Part shown: positions 52,223 to 61,530 of the stretch, one piece after another
Numbering within the stretch: the first letter of the stretch is position 1
How the letters are laid out: each line of letters opens with the position of its first letter
Notes under the pieces: generated by a model
Told to the model about the DNA's origin: nothing
Seen by the model: only the letters and a program-made list of their open reading frames with translations
Database searches by the model: none
Program-made: the position numbers and the translations under genes
From: Streptomyces canus
Lineage (GTDB): Bacteria > Actinomycetota > Actinomycetes > Streptomycetales > Streptomycetaceae
Assembly (NCBI RefSeq): GCF_030816965.1
Contig: NZ_JAUSYQ010000002.1
Coordinates: forward strand, 9,352,001-9,416,000
Reading direction: 5' to 3'
DNA: 64,000 bases

Positions 52223-53269
52223 ATGGCGGCCACCGGACCCGGACGCCCGCGGCGGGGCCCCGGCATGACCGAGGTCGCACGAGCCGCCGGTGTCTCGCAG
52301 AAGACCGTGTCGCGGGTCGTCAACGGCGAACCGCACGTCAGCCCGGAGGTACGCGACCGCGTGCTCCGGGCCGTACAGGAGCTGGGGTACCGCCCGAACA
52401 ACGCGGCGCGCGCCCTGCTGCTCGGCCGCTACCGGCGGATCGGCGTCGTCTCGCTCGGCAGCGCGCTCTACGGCCCCGCCACCCTGCTCCTCGCCCTGGA
52501 ACGAGCCATGCACCGGGCGGGCTACTCCTTCGCCCTGGCCGGAACCCTGGAGGGACAGCCGGTCCAGGTCGCCGTGGAGGCGCTGCTGGAACAGGGGGTG
52601 GACGGGATCGTCCTGTCCGAGCCGATCGACGACGGCGCCCCGCTCCGGCTCAGCGCGGACGTGCCGGTGGTCAGCCTCGGCGAAGGCGTCGAGGTCGGCC
52701 AGGGCAAAAGTGCCGTCGTCGGCGCCGACGGCCTCGTGGCCGCCCGGACCGCCACCGAGCACCTGCTGTCCCTGGGCCACCGTACGGTCTGGCACATCCC
52801 GGGACCGCACGACTGGTGGGCCGCGCGTGACCGCGTGCGCGGCTGGCGGGAGGCCCTCGCCGCCGCCGGTGCCCCCGAGCCCCCGCTGCCGGTCGAGGGC
52901 GACTGGAGCCCGGCCTCCGGGTACGCGGCGGGACGCCGACTGGCGGAGCTCTCCGACGTCACCGCCGTGTTCGCCGCCAACGACGACATGGCGATCGGGG
53001 CGCTACGGGCGTTCGCCGAGGCGGGTCTGTCCGTCCCCGGCGACGTCAGCGTCGTCGGCTTCGACGACATCCCCGCGGCCGCCTATCTCGCCCCGCCCCT
53101 GACCACCATCCGCCAGGACTTCACCGCGGTCGCCGACCGGGCCGTCGACGTGCTCATCCGCATGATCGAAGGCGACCCGGCACCCGCCGAACGCACCGAC
53201 ATCCCCGTCGAGTTGACCGTACGGGCCTCCAGCGGCCCGGTACGCGAACGCGCATCACCCCTGCGCTGA
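52223..53269 (+). CDS. LacI-family regulator of the galactoside (GH42) locus
   Basis: A 348-residue repressor. The headpiece is GMTEVARAAGVSQKTVSRVV with the hinge NNAARALLLGRYRRIGVVS, and the effector domain ends with SVVGFDDIPAAAYLAPPLTT. Twin 14-bp operators lie directly upstream. The downstream genes are the remains of a sugar ABC transporter and a GH42 beta-galactosidase, so the effector is probably a galactoside. ACGGCGAGGAG is the likely ribosome region. Confidence 0.92.
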   Translation: MAATGPGRPRRGPGMTEVARAAGVSQKTVSRVVNGEPHVSPEVRDRVLRAVQELGYRPNNAARALLLGRYRRIGVVSLGSALYGPATLLLALERAMHRAGYSFALAGTLEGQPVQVAVEALLEQGVDGIVLSEPIDDGAPLRLSADVPVVSLGEGVEVGQGKSAVVGADGLVAARTATEHLLSLGHRTVWHIPGPHDWWAARDRVRGWREALAAAGAPEPPLPVEGDWSPASGYAAGRRLAELSDVTAVFAANDDMAIGALRAFAEAGLSVPGDVSVVGFDDIPAAAYLAPPLTTIRQDFTAVADRAVDVLIRMIEGDPAPAERTDIPVELTVRASSGPVRERASPLR

Positions 53270-53389
53270 ACCGTCGGCGCGACGGCCCGCGGCACACCCC
53301 GCCGCAGGCCCGCTCCGCCCTGCCCGCGAGTGCCGCCCGGGACGGCCGCACCCGCGCCCCCCGTAGCCGCACCACGTGAGGAGTCACGT

Positions 53390-53961
53390 GTGTTCCCAGC
53401 ATCCCCGACCCGCCGTACCCTGCTGCGTGGCGCCCTCGGCCTCGGCGCCGCCACCGCCCTCACCGCCTGCGGAGGCGGCAGCACCACCGCCCGCACCTCC
53501 GGAGACGTGACCCTCTCCCTGTGGACCCACGACCCCGGATACGAGGACTTCTTCCGCAAGGGCATACCGGAGGCCGACCGGCTCACCGACTTCCGCTACC
53601 GCCTCGACGTCACCCGCGCCGGACCCGGCGACCTGGTCACCAAGCTGCTCGCCCAGGCCGTCGCAGGCCGCGGCACCCCCGACGCGATCGGCTTCGAGAT
53701 CGGCAGCTTCCCGCGCATGCTGCGTGGTGACATCGCCCCGCGGCTGCTGCACGACCTGAGCCCCGACATCGCCGCCGTCCCCGGCCTCAAGGACGACCTG
53801 CTCCCCGCCCGCCTCGCCCCCTACAGCAAGGACGGCAGGCTCTACGCCCTCGACTCGGACTCCCCGGAGGCCGAGGAGGCGGCCGCTCTGGACGGCGCCG
53901 GACGCATCCGCTGCGCAAGCAGCTCCTCGAAGGCCTGTCCACGGGTGCCGTCAAAGGCTGA
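53390..53961 (+). pseudogene. Deletion fusion: 5' part of a sugar-binding lipoprotein gene joined to the 3' end of a malG-type permease gene
   Basis: A GTG with GAGGAG upstream starts a binding lipoprotein (RRTLLRGALGLGAATALTAC, with both a twin-arginine signal and lipobox). The family sequence continues to about residue 160 (SKDGRLYALDSDSPE) and then stops abruptly near 53870. In another frame the DNA ends with PLRKQLLEGLSTGAVKG and TGA at 53961, the typical end of a MalG-type inner-membrane permease. The rest of the binding protein, all of malF and nearly all of malG are missing. The lipoprotein frame itself runs on, out of phase, into GH42 until 54982. Confidence 0.85.
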
Positions 53962-53987
53962 CCCATCAACAACCGTATGGGAGAAGG

Positions 53988-56051
53988 ATGTTCGAGCTTC
54001 CGCCCCGCGTTCTGTTCGGCGCCGCCTACTACCACGAGTACCAGCCGTACGAGCGGTTGAAGGACGACCTCGATCTGATGGCCGAGGCACGCTTCACGGT
54101 GATCCGGGCCGGCGAGTCCGTGTGGTCCACCTGGGAACCGGAGAACGGCCGCTTCGACCTCGACTGGCTCCAGCCCGTCCTGGACGGCGCCCACGAGCGG
54201 GGCATCTCGGTGATCCTCGGGACACCGACCTACGCCGCACCGCCCTGGCTGGCCCGCCAGTACCCGGAGATCGCGGGGGAGTCACACACGGGCGAGCGCA
54301 TCGGCTGGGGTGCCCGGCAGGAGGTCGACTTCACCCACCCGGCGTTCCGCTTCCACGCCGAACGGATCGTCCGGAAGATCGTCGCCCGGTACGCCGACCA
54401 CCCCGCCGTGATCGGCTACCAGGTCGACAACGAACCCGGCCCCCATCTCCTGCACAACCACGGCGTGTTCCAGCGCTTCATCGACGAACTCCGCGCGCAG
54501 TACGGCGATGTGGAGACCCTCAACCGGGAATGGGGCCTGGTCTACTGGTCGCACCGGCTCTCCACCTGGGCCGACCTGTGGACCCCCGACGGCAACGCCC
54601 AGCCCCAGTACGACCTGGCCTGGCGGCGCTTCCAGGCCCGGCTCGTCACCGAGTTCATCGCCTGGCAGGCGGACATCGTCCGCGAGTACGCCCGCCCCGG
54701 CCAGTTCGTCACCACCTGCATCTCCTACGACCGCCTCGGCGTCGAGGACGACAAGCTCACCGAACGGCTCGACGTCACCGCGGGCAACCCGTACTACACG
54801 ATGCAGGACGCCCTCGAGCTGCCCGACCGAGGAGTCGACGGACAGGACTGGACGACCAACGGCACCTGGGCGCTGTACCGCAGCGCCGACCGCATGTACT
54901 CCTCCCGCCAGGAACCGTTCCTGGTCACGGAGACCAACGCCCAGGCCATCAGCTACCCGTGGAACAACCGCCCCGCCTATGACGGCCAATGGCGCCAGGC
55001 CGCCTGGGCGTTGATCTCCCGCGGTGCCTCGATGATCGAGTACTGGCACTGGCACACCCTGCACTTCGGCACCGAGACCTACTGGGGCGGCATCCTCCCG
55101 CACAACGGCCGCCCTGGCCGCGTCTACCGGGAACTCGCCGCGCTGGGAGCGGAGTTGGAGAAGGCGGGTGACCTCGCCGCGACCCTCACTCCGGACGCCG
55201 ACGTCGCCTTCCTGTACGACGGCCCCAGCAAGTGGGCGCTCCAGGCGCAGCCGCCACTCGCCCTGGCGGACGGGGGTGCGAACGGGCGGTCGTACGAGAC
55301 GGTCTTCGACGCCTTCTACCGGGGCGCCTTCGACGCGGGACTCCAGACCCGCGTCCTCCACCCCGGGCAGATCTCGACGGCCGCCCTGCCCGAGGTCCTC
55401 GTCGCCCCCGCCTTCTACGCCGCCGACGACGAGGCCCTCGAGCGCCTCAAGGCCTACGCCGAGGCGGGCGGGCACCTGATCGTGGGTCCCCGCACCGGGT
55501 ACGGCGACACCGAGGCGAGGGCCCGCACCGAGGCGCAGCCCGGAAAGCTGGCGGAGGCGGCCGGGGTGACGTACGACGAGTTCAGCAACCTGGGCGCACC
55601 GTTGCCGGTCACCGGCACGGAGAGTCTCCCGCTGCCGCCCGAAGCGTGCGCCCTGCACTGGGCCGACGGTCTCCAGCCGCAGGGAGCCGAGGAGTTGGCG
55701 ACCTACGACCACCCCCACTTCGGGCGCTGGCCGGCGGCCACGACACACCGCCATGGCGCGGGCCGCATCACCTACGTGGGTACGGTCCCGGACCCCGCCT
55801 TCGCCCGGGCCGTGTTCGAGTGGGCAGCCCCGGCCTCCTGGCGCCCGGCCCACCCGAGCGTCACCGCGACCTCGGCCACCGCCCGCGACGGCCGCCGGGT
55901 CCGCTTCCTGCACAACTGGTCGTGGGAGGCGGTGTCGGTCGCCGTGCCGATGTCCCTGAGGGACGCTCTGACGGACGAGGTGTACGCGGAGTCCGTGCCC
56001 CTGGGGCCCTGGGACGTGAAGATCCTCACGGAGGACGGGATGGAGAAGTAG
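53988..56051 (+). CDS. GH42 beta-galactosidase
   Basis: A 687-residue retaining beta-galactosidase with the three GH42 domains: a TIM barrel (residues to about 390), a glutamine-amidotransferase-like trimerisation domain (PEVLVAPAFYAADDEALERL) and a C-terminal beta domain. The acid/base glutamate is in GYQVDNEPGPHL and the nucleophile in PFLVTETNAQAISY. There is no signal peptide. GGGAGAAGG precedes the ATG. It is downstream of lacI and of the deleted transporter, so the enzyme remains but its own uptake system is gone. Confidence 0.93.
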   Translation: MFELPPRVLFGAAYYHEYQPYERLKDDLDLMAEARFTVIRAGESVWSTWEPENGRFDLDWLQPVLDGAHERGISVILGTPTYAAPPWLARQYPEIAGESHTGERIGWGARQEVDFTHPAFRFHAERIVRKIVARYADHPAVIGYQVDNEPGPHLLHNHGVFQRFIDELRAQYGDVETLNREWGLVYWSHRLSTWADLWTPDGNAQPQYDLAWRRFQARLVTEFIAWQADIVREYARPGQFVTTCISYDRLGVEDDKLTERLDVTAGNPYYTMQDALELPDRGVDGQDWTTNGTWALYRSADRMYSSRQEPFLVTETNAQAISYPWNNRPAYDGQWRQAAWALISRGASMIEYWHWHTLHFGTETYWGGILPHNGRPGRVYRELAALGAELEKAGDLAATLTPDADVAFLYDGPSKWALQAQPPLALADGGANGRSYETVFDAFYRGAFDAGLQTRVLHPGQISTAALPEVLVAPAFYAADDEALERLKAYAEAGGHLIVGPRTGYGDTEARARTEAQPGKLAEAAGVTYDEFSNLGAPLPVTGTESLPLPPEACALHWADGLQPQGAEELATYDHPHFGRWPAATTHRHGAGRITYVGTVPDPAFARAVFEWAAPASWRPAHPSVTATSATARDGRRVRFLHNWSWEAVSVAVPMSLRDALTDEVYAESVPLGPWDVKILTEDGMEK

Positions 56052-56056
56052 CTCCG

Positions 56057-56902
56057 CTAGCCTCTCTCGGCCAGGCTCTGCGTGCCCAGCACCGAGATCA
56101 GCCGCAGCTTCTCGGCGGCATCGGTGCCCGGCTCGGCCGAGTACACGAGGATGTGCAGGTCGTTCTCCTCCACCCGGAGCAGGTCGCAGTCGAGCGTGAG
56201 CGTCCCGGCCTGTGGATGCTCGATCGTCTTGCGCGAGCCGGCGAGACGGCCCACCACACCCGCGTTCCACAGTTCGGCGAACCGCTCGCTCCTCGTACGC
56301 AACTCCGCCACGAGGGCCTGGAGTTGGCGGTCGGCGGGATAGCGGGCGGCGGTCGCGCGCAGTTCGGCGACCATGCCCGCCTCGAAGACACGCCGTTCCT
56401 CCGGGGTGTGCCGCACCCGGCTCGGCATGCCCGTGAAGTTGCGCCACACACCGTTGCGTTCGAAGCCCCGCAGGACCGACGGATCGCCCATCAGAGCCGC
56501 GTACATCGGGTTGGCCAACAGCAGCGTCATGGCCGCGTCGGAGACCGCGACGGCGGTGTCGACCAGCCGGTCCAGCAGCCGCTGCACGCTGGGCGTGATG
56601 AACCCGGGCACGACATCCGGTCCCGGCGGCACCAGTTCCGCGAGGCCGAAGAGGTACCTCCGCTCGTCCCCCGAGAGCCGCAGCGCCCGGGCCAACGCCT
56701 CGACGACCTGCACGGACGGGTTGACCGCCCGGCCCTGTTCGAGACGCGTCACATAGTCGACCGAGATGTCGGCCAGCAGAGCCAGCTCCTCGCGCCGCAG
56801 CCCGGCAGCCCGCCGATGACCACCGGAGGGCAGCCCGGCCGCGTCCGGAGGCACTCGGTCGCGCCAGCGCCGCAGCGCCTGTCCCAGTTCTGTCACCGCC
56901 AT
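56057..56902 (-). CDS. XRE-family regulator with MmyB-like ligand domain
   Basis: A 281-residue regulator. The N-terminal Xre helix-turn-helix is RREELALLADISVDYVTRLE with QGRAVNPSVQVVEALARALR, and the C-terminal domain, with TLLLANPMYAALMGDPSVLR and RTRSERFAELWNAGVVGRL, is the MmyB-like fatty-acid-type binding domain. The ATG at 56902 follows GAGGAG. It is divergent from a short-chain dehydrogenase gene, and in actinobacteria such pairs are commonly linked, so it probably controls that gene. Confidence 0.9.
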   Translation of the reverse strand: MAVTELGQALRRWRDRVPPDAAGLPSGGHRRAAGLRREELALLADISVDYVTRLEQGRAVNPSVQVVEALARALRLSGDERRYLFGLAELVPPGPDVVPGFITPSVQRLLDRLVDTAVAVSDAAMTLLLANPMYAALMGDPSVLRGFERNGVWRNFTGMPSRVRHTPEERRVFEAGMVAELRATAARYPADRQLQALVAELRTRSERFAELWNAGVVGRLAGSRKTIEHPQAGTLTLDCDLLRVEENDLHILVYSAEPGTDAAEKLRLISVLGTQSLAERG

Positions 56903-57005
56903 GCTCCTCAGTGAACACCGTCGGCCGCGGATGTGCCTGGTACCGCCAGTCCCAGGAAGAAGGGTCTTCTGGCTGACCGGGCCTCGGCGCAGCAAGCTGG
57001 GCGGC

Positions 57006-57713
57006 ATGACGACAACACTCATCACCGGAGCGAACAAGGGCCTCGGCTTCGAGACCGCCCGCCAACTCATCGCCGCAGGCCACACTGTCTACGTCGGCGC
57101 CCGTGACGCCGAGCGCGGCCGCCGCGCCGCCGACGAGCTCGGCGCGCGGTTCGTCCAGCTCGACGTCACCGACGACGCCTCCGTCGAGGCCGCGGCCAAG
57201 ACCGTCGAGGCCGCGGGCGGCCTCGACGTCCTGATCAACAACGCCGGTATCGAGACCCGCACCGAGGACAACAGTGTGCCGGTCGCGGCGACGGTGACCG
57301 CCGACCAGATGCGCACCACCTTCGAGACGAACGTCTTCGGTGTCGTCCGCGTCCTGCACGCCTTCCTTCCGCTGCTCCAGCGCTCGGCCGCGCCCGTCGT
57401 GGTCAACGTCAGCAGCGGCCTGGGCTCCCTGACCCATCTCTCCGACCCGGACCACCCCGCGCACTTCTACCCGGGCATCGCCTACCCGACGTCCAAGACC
57501 GCGGTCAACATGCTCACCGTGCAGTTCGCGAAGGCGTTCCCGGCCATGCGGATCAACTCCGTGGAGCCGGGATTCACCAAGACCGACCTGAACGGCAACA
57601 CGGGCACGCAGACCGTGGCCGAGGGCGCCGAGATCATCGTCCGCATGGCACAGGTCGCCCCGGACGGCCCGACCGGCGGCTACTTCGACGCCAAGGGGCT
57701 GCTGCCCTGGTGA
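57006..57713 (+). CDS. Short-chain dehydrogenase/reductase
   Basis: A 235-residue classical SDR. The cofactor loop is LITGANKGLGFETARQLI, followed by NNAG in DVLINNAGIETR, the serine in VVNVSSGLGSL and the YxxxK pair in IAYPTSKTAVNML. NADP use is suggested by the basic residue in GARDAERGRR. The start has only a weak ribosome site. It is divergent from the MmyB-like regulator and converges on etfA with 22 nt between stops. Confidence 0.9.
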   Translation: MTTTLITGANKGLGFETARQLIAAGHTVYVGARDAERGRRAADELGARFVQLDVTDDASVEAAAKTVEAAGGLDVLINNAGIETRTEDNSVPVAATVTADQMRTTFETNVFGVVRVLHAFLPLLQRSAAPVVVNVSSGLGSLTHLSDPDHPAHFYPGIAYPTSKTAVNMLTVQFAKAFPAMRINSVEPGFTKTDLNGNTGTQTVAEGAEIIVRMAQVAPDGPTGGYFDAKGLLPW

Positions 57714-57735
57714 CCCGGGCAGCCGTTCAACGGAC

Positions 57736-58698
57736 TCAGCCCTTGCGGGTGTTGATCTCCTCGGTGAGGGCGGGGACGACGTCGAAGAGGTCGCCGACGA
57801 CGCCGTAGTCGACGAGGTCGAAGATGGGGGCCTCGGCGTCCTTGTTGACCGCCACGATGGTCTTGGAGGTCTGCATGCCCGCGCGGTGCTGGATCGCGCC
57901 GGAGATGCCGTTGGCGATGTACAGCTGCGGCGAGACGCTCTTGCCGGTCTGGCCGACCTGGTTGGTGTGCGGGTACCAGCCCGCGTCCACCGCGGCGCGG
58001 GAGGCGCCGACGGCCGCGCCGAGGGAGTCGGCGAGGGCCTCGATGATGGCGAAGTTCTCGGAGCCGTTGACGCCGCGGCCGCCGGAGACCACGATCGCGG
58101 CCTCGGTCAGCTCCGGACGCCCGGTCGACTCACGCGGGGTACGGCCGGTGACCTTGGTGCCGGTGGCCTGCGCGGAGAAGGTCACGGACAGGGCCTCGAC
58201 CGCGCCGGCGGCCGGGGCGGCCTCGACGGCGGCGGAGTTGGGCTTGACGGTGATGACCGGGGTGCCCTTGGAGATACGGGACTTGGTGGTGAAGGAAGCG
58301 GCGAACACCGACTGGGTGGCCACCGGACCGGCGTCGCCGGCTTCCAGGTCGACGGCGTCGGTGATGATGCCGGAACCGATGCGCAGCGCCAGACGCGCGG
58401 CGATCTCCTTGCCCTCGGCGGAGGACGGCACCAGCACGGCGGCCGGGGACACTTCGGCGACCGCGGCCTGCAGCGCGTCGACCTTGGGTACGACCAGGTA
58501 GTCGGCGTACTCGGAGGCGTCGTGGGTCAGGACCTTGACGGCACCGTGCTCACCCAGGACGGCGGCGGTGTCGGCGCCACCGGCACCCAGCGCGACGGCG
58601 ACCGGCTCACCGATGCGGCGGGCCAGGGTCAGCAGCTCGAGGGTGGGCTTGCGGACGGCACCGTCCACGTGGTCGACATAGACGAGAACTTCAGCCAT
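57736..58698 (-). CDS. etfA: Electron transfer flavoprotein alpha subunit
   Basis: A 320-residue FAD-carrying subunit of the ETF heterodimer, which takes electrons from acyl-CoA dehydrogenases and passes them to the quinone pool. The C-terminal FAD domain is complete: [20 protein letters not shown], then [41 protein letters not shown] and [20 protein letters not shown]. The order etfB-etfA with 77 nt between them is standard. The acyl-CoA dehydrogenase in the same run of genes is a likely electron donor. Confidence 0.96.
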   Translation of the reverse strand: MAEVLVYVDHVDGAVRKPTLELLTLARRIGEPVAVALGAGGADTAAVLGEHGAVKVLTHDASEYADYLVVPKVDALQAAVAEVSPAAVLVPSSAEGKEIAARLALRIGSGIITDAVDLEAGDAGPVATQSVFAASFTTKSRISKGTPVITVKPNSAAVEAAPAAGAVEALSVTFSAQATGTKVTGRTPRESTGRPELTEAAIVVSGGRGVNGSENFAIIEALADSLGAAVGASRAAVDAGWYPHTNQVGQTGKSVSPQLYIANGISGAIQHRAGMQTSKTIVAVNKDAEAPIFDLVDYGVVGDLFDVVPALTEEINTRKG

Positions 58699-58775
58699 GG
58701 GGATGCTCTCCTGCGGATTGCGAAGTCTGAGGGGGCGGTACGGGGTTGAGCTGAGCCTCAGCGGGCCAGTGACCC

Positions 58776-59564
58776 TTAGATGAACTTCTGGCTCGCGAGG
58801 AACTCGGCGAGCTGCTTGCCGCCCTCGCCCTCGTCCTTGACGATCGTGCCCGCGGTGCGGGCCGGGCGCTCGGTCGCGGAGTCGACGACCGTGTAGGCGC
58901 CCTCCAGGCCGACCTGCCCGGCCTCCAGGTCCAGGTCGGACAGGTCCCAGGCCTGCACCGGCTTCTTCTTGGCCGCCATGATGCCCTTGAAGGAGGGGTA
59001 GCGCGCCTCGCCCGACTGGTCGGTCACCGACACCACCGCCGGCAGCGAGGCCTCCAGCTGCTCCGAGGCGGCATCCCCGTCGCGGCGGCCCCTGACCGTG
59101 CCGTCCTCGACCGAGACCTCGGACAGCAGGGTCACCTGCGGCACACCAAGGCGTTCGGCCAGCAGCGCCGGGACCACGCCCATCGTGCCGTCGGTGGAGG
59201 CCATACCGGAGATCACCAGGTCGTAGCCGGCCTTCTCGATCGCCTTGGCCAGCACCAGCGAGGTGCCCAGGGCGTCGGTGCCGTGCAGGTCGTCGTCCTC
59301 GACGTGGACGGCCTTGTCGGCACCCATCGACAGCGCCTTGCGCAGCGCGTCCTTGGCGTCCTCGGGGCCCACGATCAGGACCGTGACCTCGACGTCGTCG
59401 TCGGAGTTCTCCGAGATCTGCAGCGCCTGCTCGACCGCGTACTCATCGAGCTCGGAGAGCAGACCGTCCACGTCGTCCCGGTCGACGGTCAGGTCATCGG
59501 CGAAGTGCCGGTCGCCGGTGGCGTCGGGCACGTACTTCACAGTGACAACGATCCTCAAGCTCAA
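58776..59564 (-). CDS. etfB: Electron transfer flavoprotein beta subunit
   Basis: A 262-residue AMP-binding subunit of ETF. Motifs are IVVTVKYVPDATGDRHF at the start, SELDEYAVEQALQI, the AMP site ALSMGADKAVHVED and the ETF-beta signature near VTDQSGEARYPSFKGIMAAK, followed by KPVQAWDLSDLDL. It lies upstream of etfA and 33 nt downstream of the gntR gene. Confidence 0.96.
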   Translation of the reverse strand: MSLRIVVTVKYVPDATGDRHFADDLTVDRDDVDGLLSELDEYAVEQALQISENSDDDVEVTVLIVGPEDAKDALRKALSMGADKAVHVEDDDLHGTDALGTSLVLAKAIEKAGYDLVISGMASTDGTMGVVPALLAERLGVPQVTLLSEVSVEDGTVRGRRDGDAASEQLEASLPAVVSVTDQSGEARYPSFKGIMAAKKKPVQAWDLSDLDLEAGQVGLEGAYTVVDSATERPARTAGTIVKDEGEGGKQLAEFLASQKFI

Positions 59565-59597
59565 GGTCTTCTCCTGGTTCTTGCGGGTGGGGAAGCA

Positions 59598-60344
59598 TCA
59601 GCGTCCGCTGCGCCGCAGCCGTACGCGATACGAGTAGTGCTCGGGCAGGAAGTGACTGACGGCCAGCTCCACGAGCCGTCCGGCCGCCGACTGGTAGACC
59701 CGGTCGATGCGCAGCAGCGCACGGCCCGGTTCGCACCCGAGGTGTCCGGCGATCTGGGCGTCGGCCGCCGCGACCGTGATGCTCTGCTCGGCCTCGGCGA
59801 TCGGCTCGGGCAGCCGCTCGTCGAGCAGTCCGATGACGGTGGTGGCTCCGGCGGTGCCGGGCTCGGCCAGTTCCCGAACCGATTCCAGCAGTCGGCCGAC
59901 CTCCGGCGGCAGGAACACGGAGGTGTGGCAGAAGGCGGTGTCCTCGTGCAGCCGTAGGAAGGCGACCTTGTGCACCGTGTCGCTGTGCAGGCCCAGCCGT
60001 CCCGCCGCGTCGACGTCCACCCGTCGGTGCAGGGGTGTGACGACCTGCATGCGGGTGTCGATGGACAGGCCCATCAGGTCGTCCACCGAGCCGAACTGAC
60101 GCAGGTACTGCTCCTCGCGGGGAGTGGCGAAGGTGCCCCGGCCCGGCACCCGGTGCACCAGCCCTTCGGCGACGAGGTCCTGGAATGCCCGCCGTACGGT
60201 CTGGCGGCTGATCCCGAACCGGTCGGCCAGCTCGGCCTCCGTGGGCAGTCGTACGCCCTCCGGGTAGTCGTGCCGCAGGATCGCCGTCCGCAACTCCCGT
60301 GCGAGCCGCAGGTAGATGCTGTCGCGCTGGGTCTGCTCAGCCAT
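59598..60344 (-). CDS. GntR-family (HutC subgroup) regulator
   Basis: A 248-residue repressor with an N-terminal winged helix (RLPTEAELADRFGISRQTVR, RAFQDLVAEGLVHRVPGRGT) and a C-terminal UTRA ligand domain (VYQSAAGRLVELAVSHFLPE). The ATG at 60344 overlaps the stop of the acyl-CoA dehydrogenase gene by 8 nt, so the regulator is co-transcribed with the pathway it probably controls. The ligand is likely an acyl-CoA or acid of that pathway. Confidence 0.92.
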   Translation of the reverse strand: MAEQTQRDSIYLRLARELRTAILRHDYPEGVRLPTEAELADRFGISRQTVRRAFQDLVAEGLVHRVPGRGTFATPREEQYLRQFGSVDDLMGLSIDTRMQVVTPLHRRVDVDAAGRLGLHSDTVHKVAFLRLHEDTAFCHTSVFLPPEVGRLLESVRELAEPGTAGATTVIGLLDERLPEPIAEAEQSITVAAADAQIAGHLGCEPGRALLRIDRVYQSAAGRLVELAVSHFLPEHYSYRVRLRRSGR

Positions 60345-61503
60345 CCAGACCACCCCGCGCCAGCAACTGGGCCGCGATCACGTTGCGTTGGATCTCGTTG
60401 GTGCCCTCGCCGACGATCATCAGCGGTGCGTCCCGGAAGTACCGTTCGACGTCGAACTCGGTGGAGTATCCGTAACCGCCGTGGATCCGGACGGCGTTGA
60501 GCGCGAGCTCCATGGCCGTCTCGGACGCGAACAGCTTGGCCATGCCGGCCTCCATGTCGATCCGGCGTCCGGCGTCGGCCTCCCGGGCCGCGTACAGCAC
60601 GAGTTGGCGGGCGGCCGTCAGCTTGGTCGCCATGTCGGCGAGGTAGGTGCCGATCGCCTGGTGGCGCCAGATCGGCTTGCCGAAGCTCTCGCGCTCCTGG
60701 GCGTAGCGCAGCGAGTCCTCCAGCGCGGCCCGCCCCACGCCCAGGGCACGGGCGGCGACTTGGAGCCGTCCGGTCTCCAGCCCCTTCATCATCTGGGCGA
60801 AACCGTGCCCCTCTGTTTCGCCCAACAGGGCTTCGACGGGCACCCGGTAGCCCTCGAAGCTCAACTCGCAGCTCTCCACGCCCTTGTAGCCGAGCTTGGG
60901 CAGGTCACGGGAGACGACAAGGCCGGGACCGTGTTCGGCGAGCAGCACGGAGATGCCCGTGTGGCGCGGTTCGGCGGTCGGGTCCGTCTTGCAGAGGAGG
61001 GCGATCCGCCCGGAGCGGCGGGAGTTGGTGATCCAGGTCTTCGCCCCGTCGACGACGTACTCGTCGCCCTCGCGGCGGGCGACGGTGGTGATCGACTGGA
61101 GATCGCTGCCGCCGCCCGGCTCGGTCAGCGCCATGGTGGCGCGGAGCTCTCCGGTGGCCATCCTCGGCAGACAGCGGTTCTTCTGCTCCTCGGTGCCGAA
61201 GTGGAGGAGCAGCCTGGCGACGACGGTGTGTCCGCCCATCGCCCCCGCCAGGCTCATCCAGCCGCGCGCGAGCTCCTCGGTGACCAGGACGAAGCAGGGC
61301 GTGGAGACCGGGGTGCCGCCGTACTCCTCGGGGATCGCCAGGCCGTAGACGCCGAGTTCCTTCATCCTCTCGATGAGGTGCTCGGGGTAGGTGTCGCTGT
61401 GCTCCAGCTCCCGGACGACGGGCCGGACGTCCTTGTCGACGAACTCGCGCACGGTCCGTACGACGAGACGCTCGTCGTCGGAGAGGATGTCCAGGACGCT
61501 CAT
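60337..61503 (-). CDS. Acyl-CoA dehydrogenase
   Basis: A 388-residue flavoenzyme that introduces the alpha,beta double bond in an acyl-CoA. Motifs are MALTEPGGGSDLQSI and AKTWITNSRRSGRIAL for FAD contact, GRLQVAARALGVGRAALEDS, and AVRIHGGYGYSTEFDVERYF followed by the catalytic glutamate region VGEGTNEIQRNVIA. Electrons would go to the ETF encoded downstream. The neighbouring CoA-transferase would supply the CoA ester. The acyl chain is not known. Confidence 0.94.
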   Translation of the reverse strand: MSVLDILSDDERLVVRTVREFVDKDVRPVVRELEHSDTYPEHLIERMKELGVYGLAIPEEYGGTPVSTPCFVLVTEELARGWMSLAGAMGGHTVVARLLLHFGTEEQKNRCLPRMATGELRATMALTEPGGGSDLQSITTVARREGDEYVVDGAKTWITNSRRSGRIALLCKTDPTAEPRHTGISVLLAEHGPGLVVSRDLPKLGYKGVESCELSFEGYRVPVEALLGETEGHGFAQMMKGLETGRLQVAARALGVGRAALEDSLRYAQERESFGKPIWRHQAIGTYLADMATKLTAARQLVLYAAREADAGRRIDMEAGMAKLFASETAMELALNAVRIHGGYGYSTEFDVERYFRDAPLMIVGEGTNEIQRNVIAAQLLARGGLDG

Positions 61504-61530
61504 CGCACGTGTCTCCTCCGGTCCAGGGCC

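Noticed and set aside
53373..53390. Two CACGTG hexamers before the lipoprotein start as an operator
   Set aside because: The 6-mers are short, and the ribosome site lies between them; chance is likely. The lacI twin operators are far stronger.
54282..57464. 1060-codon open frame on the minus strand across GH42
   Set aside because: It is a shadow of GH42 and neighbouring genes; no domain is recognisable.
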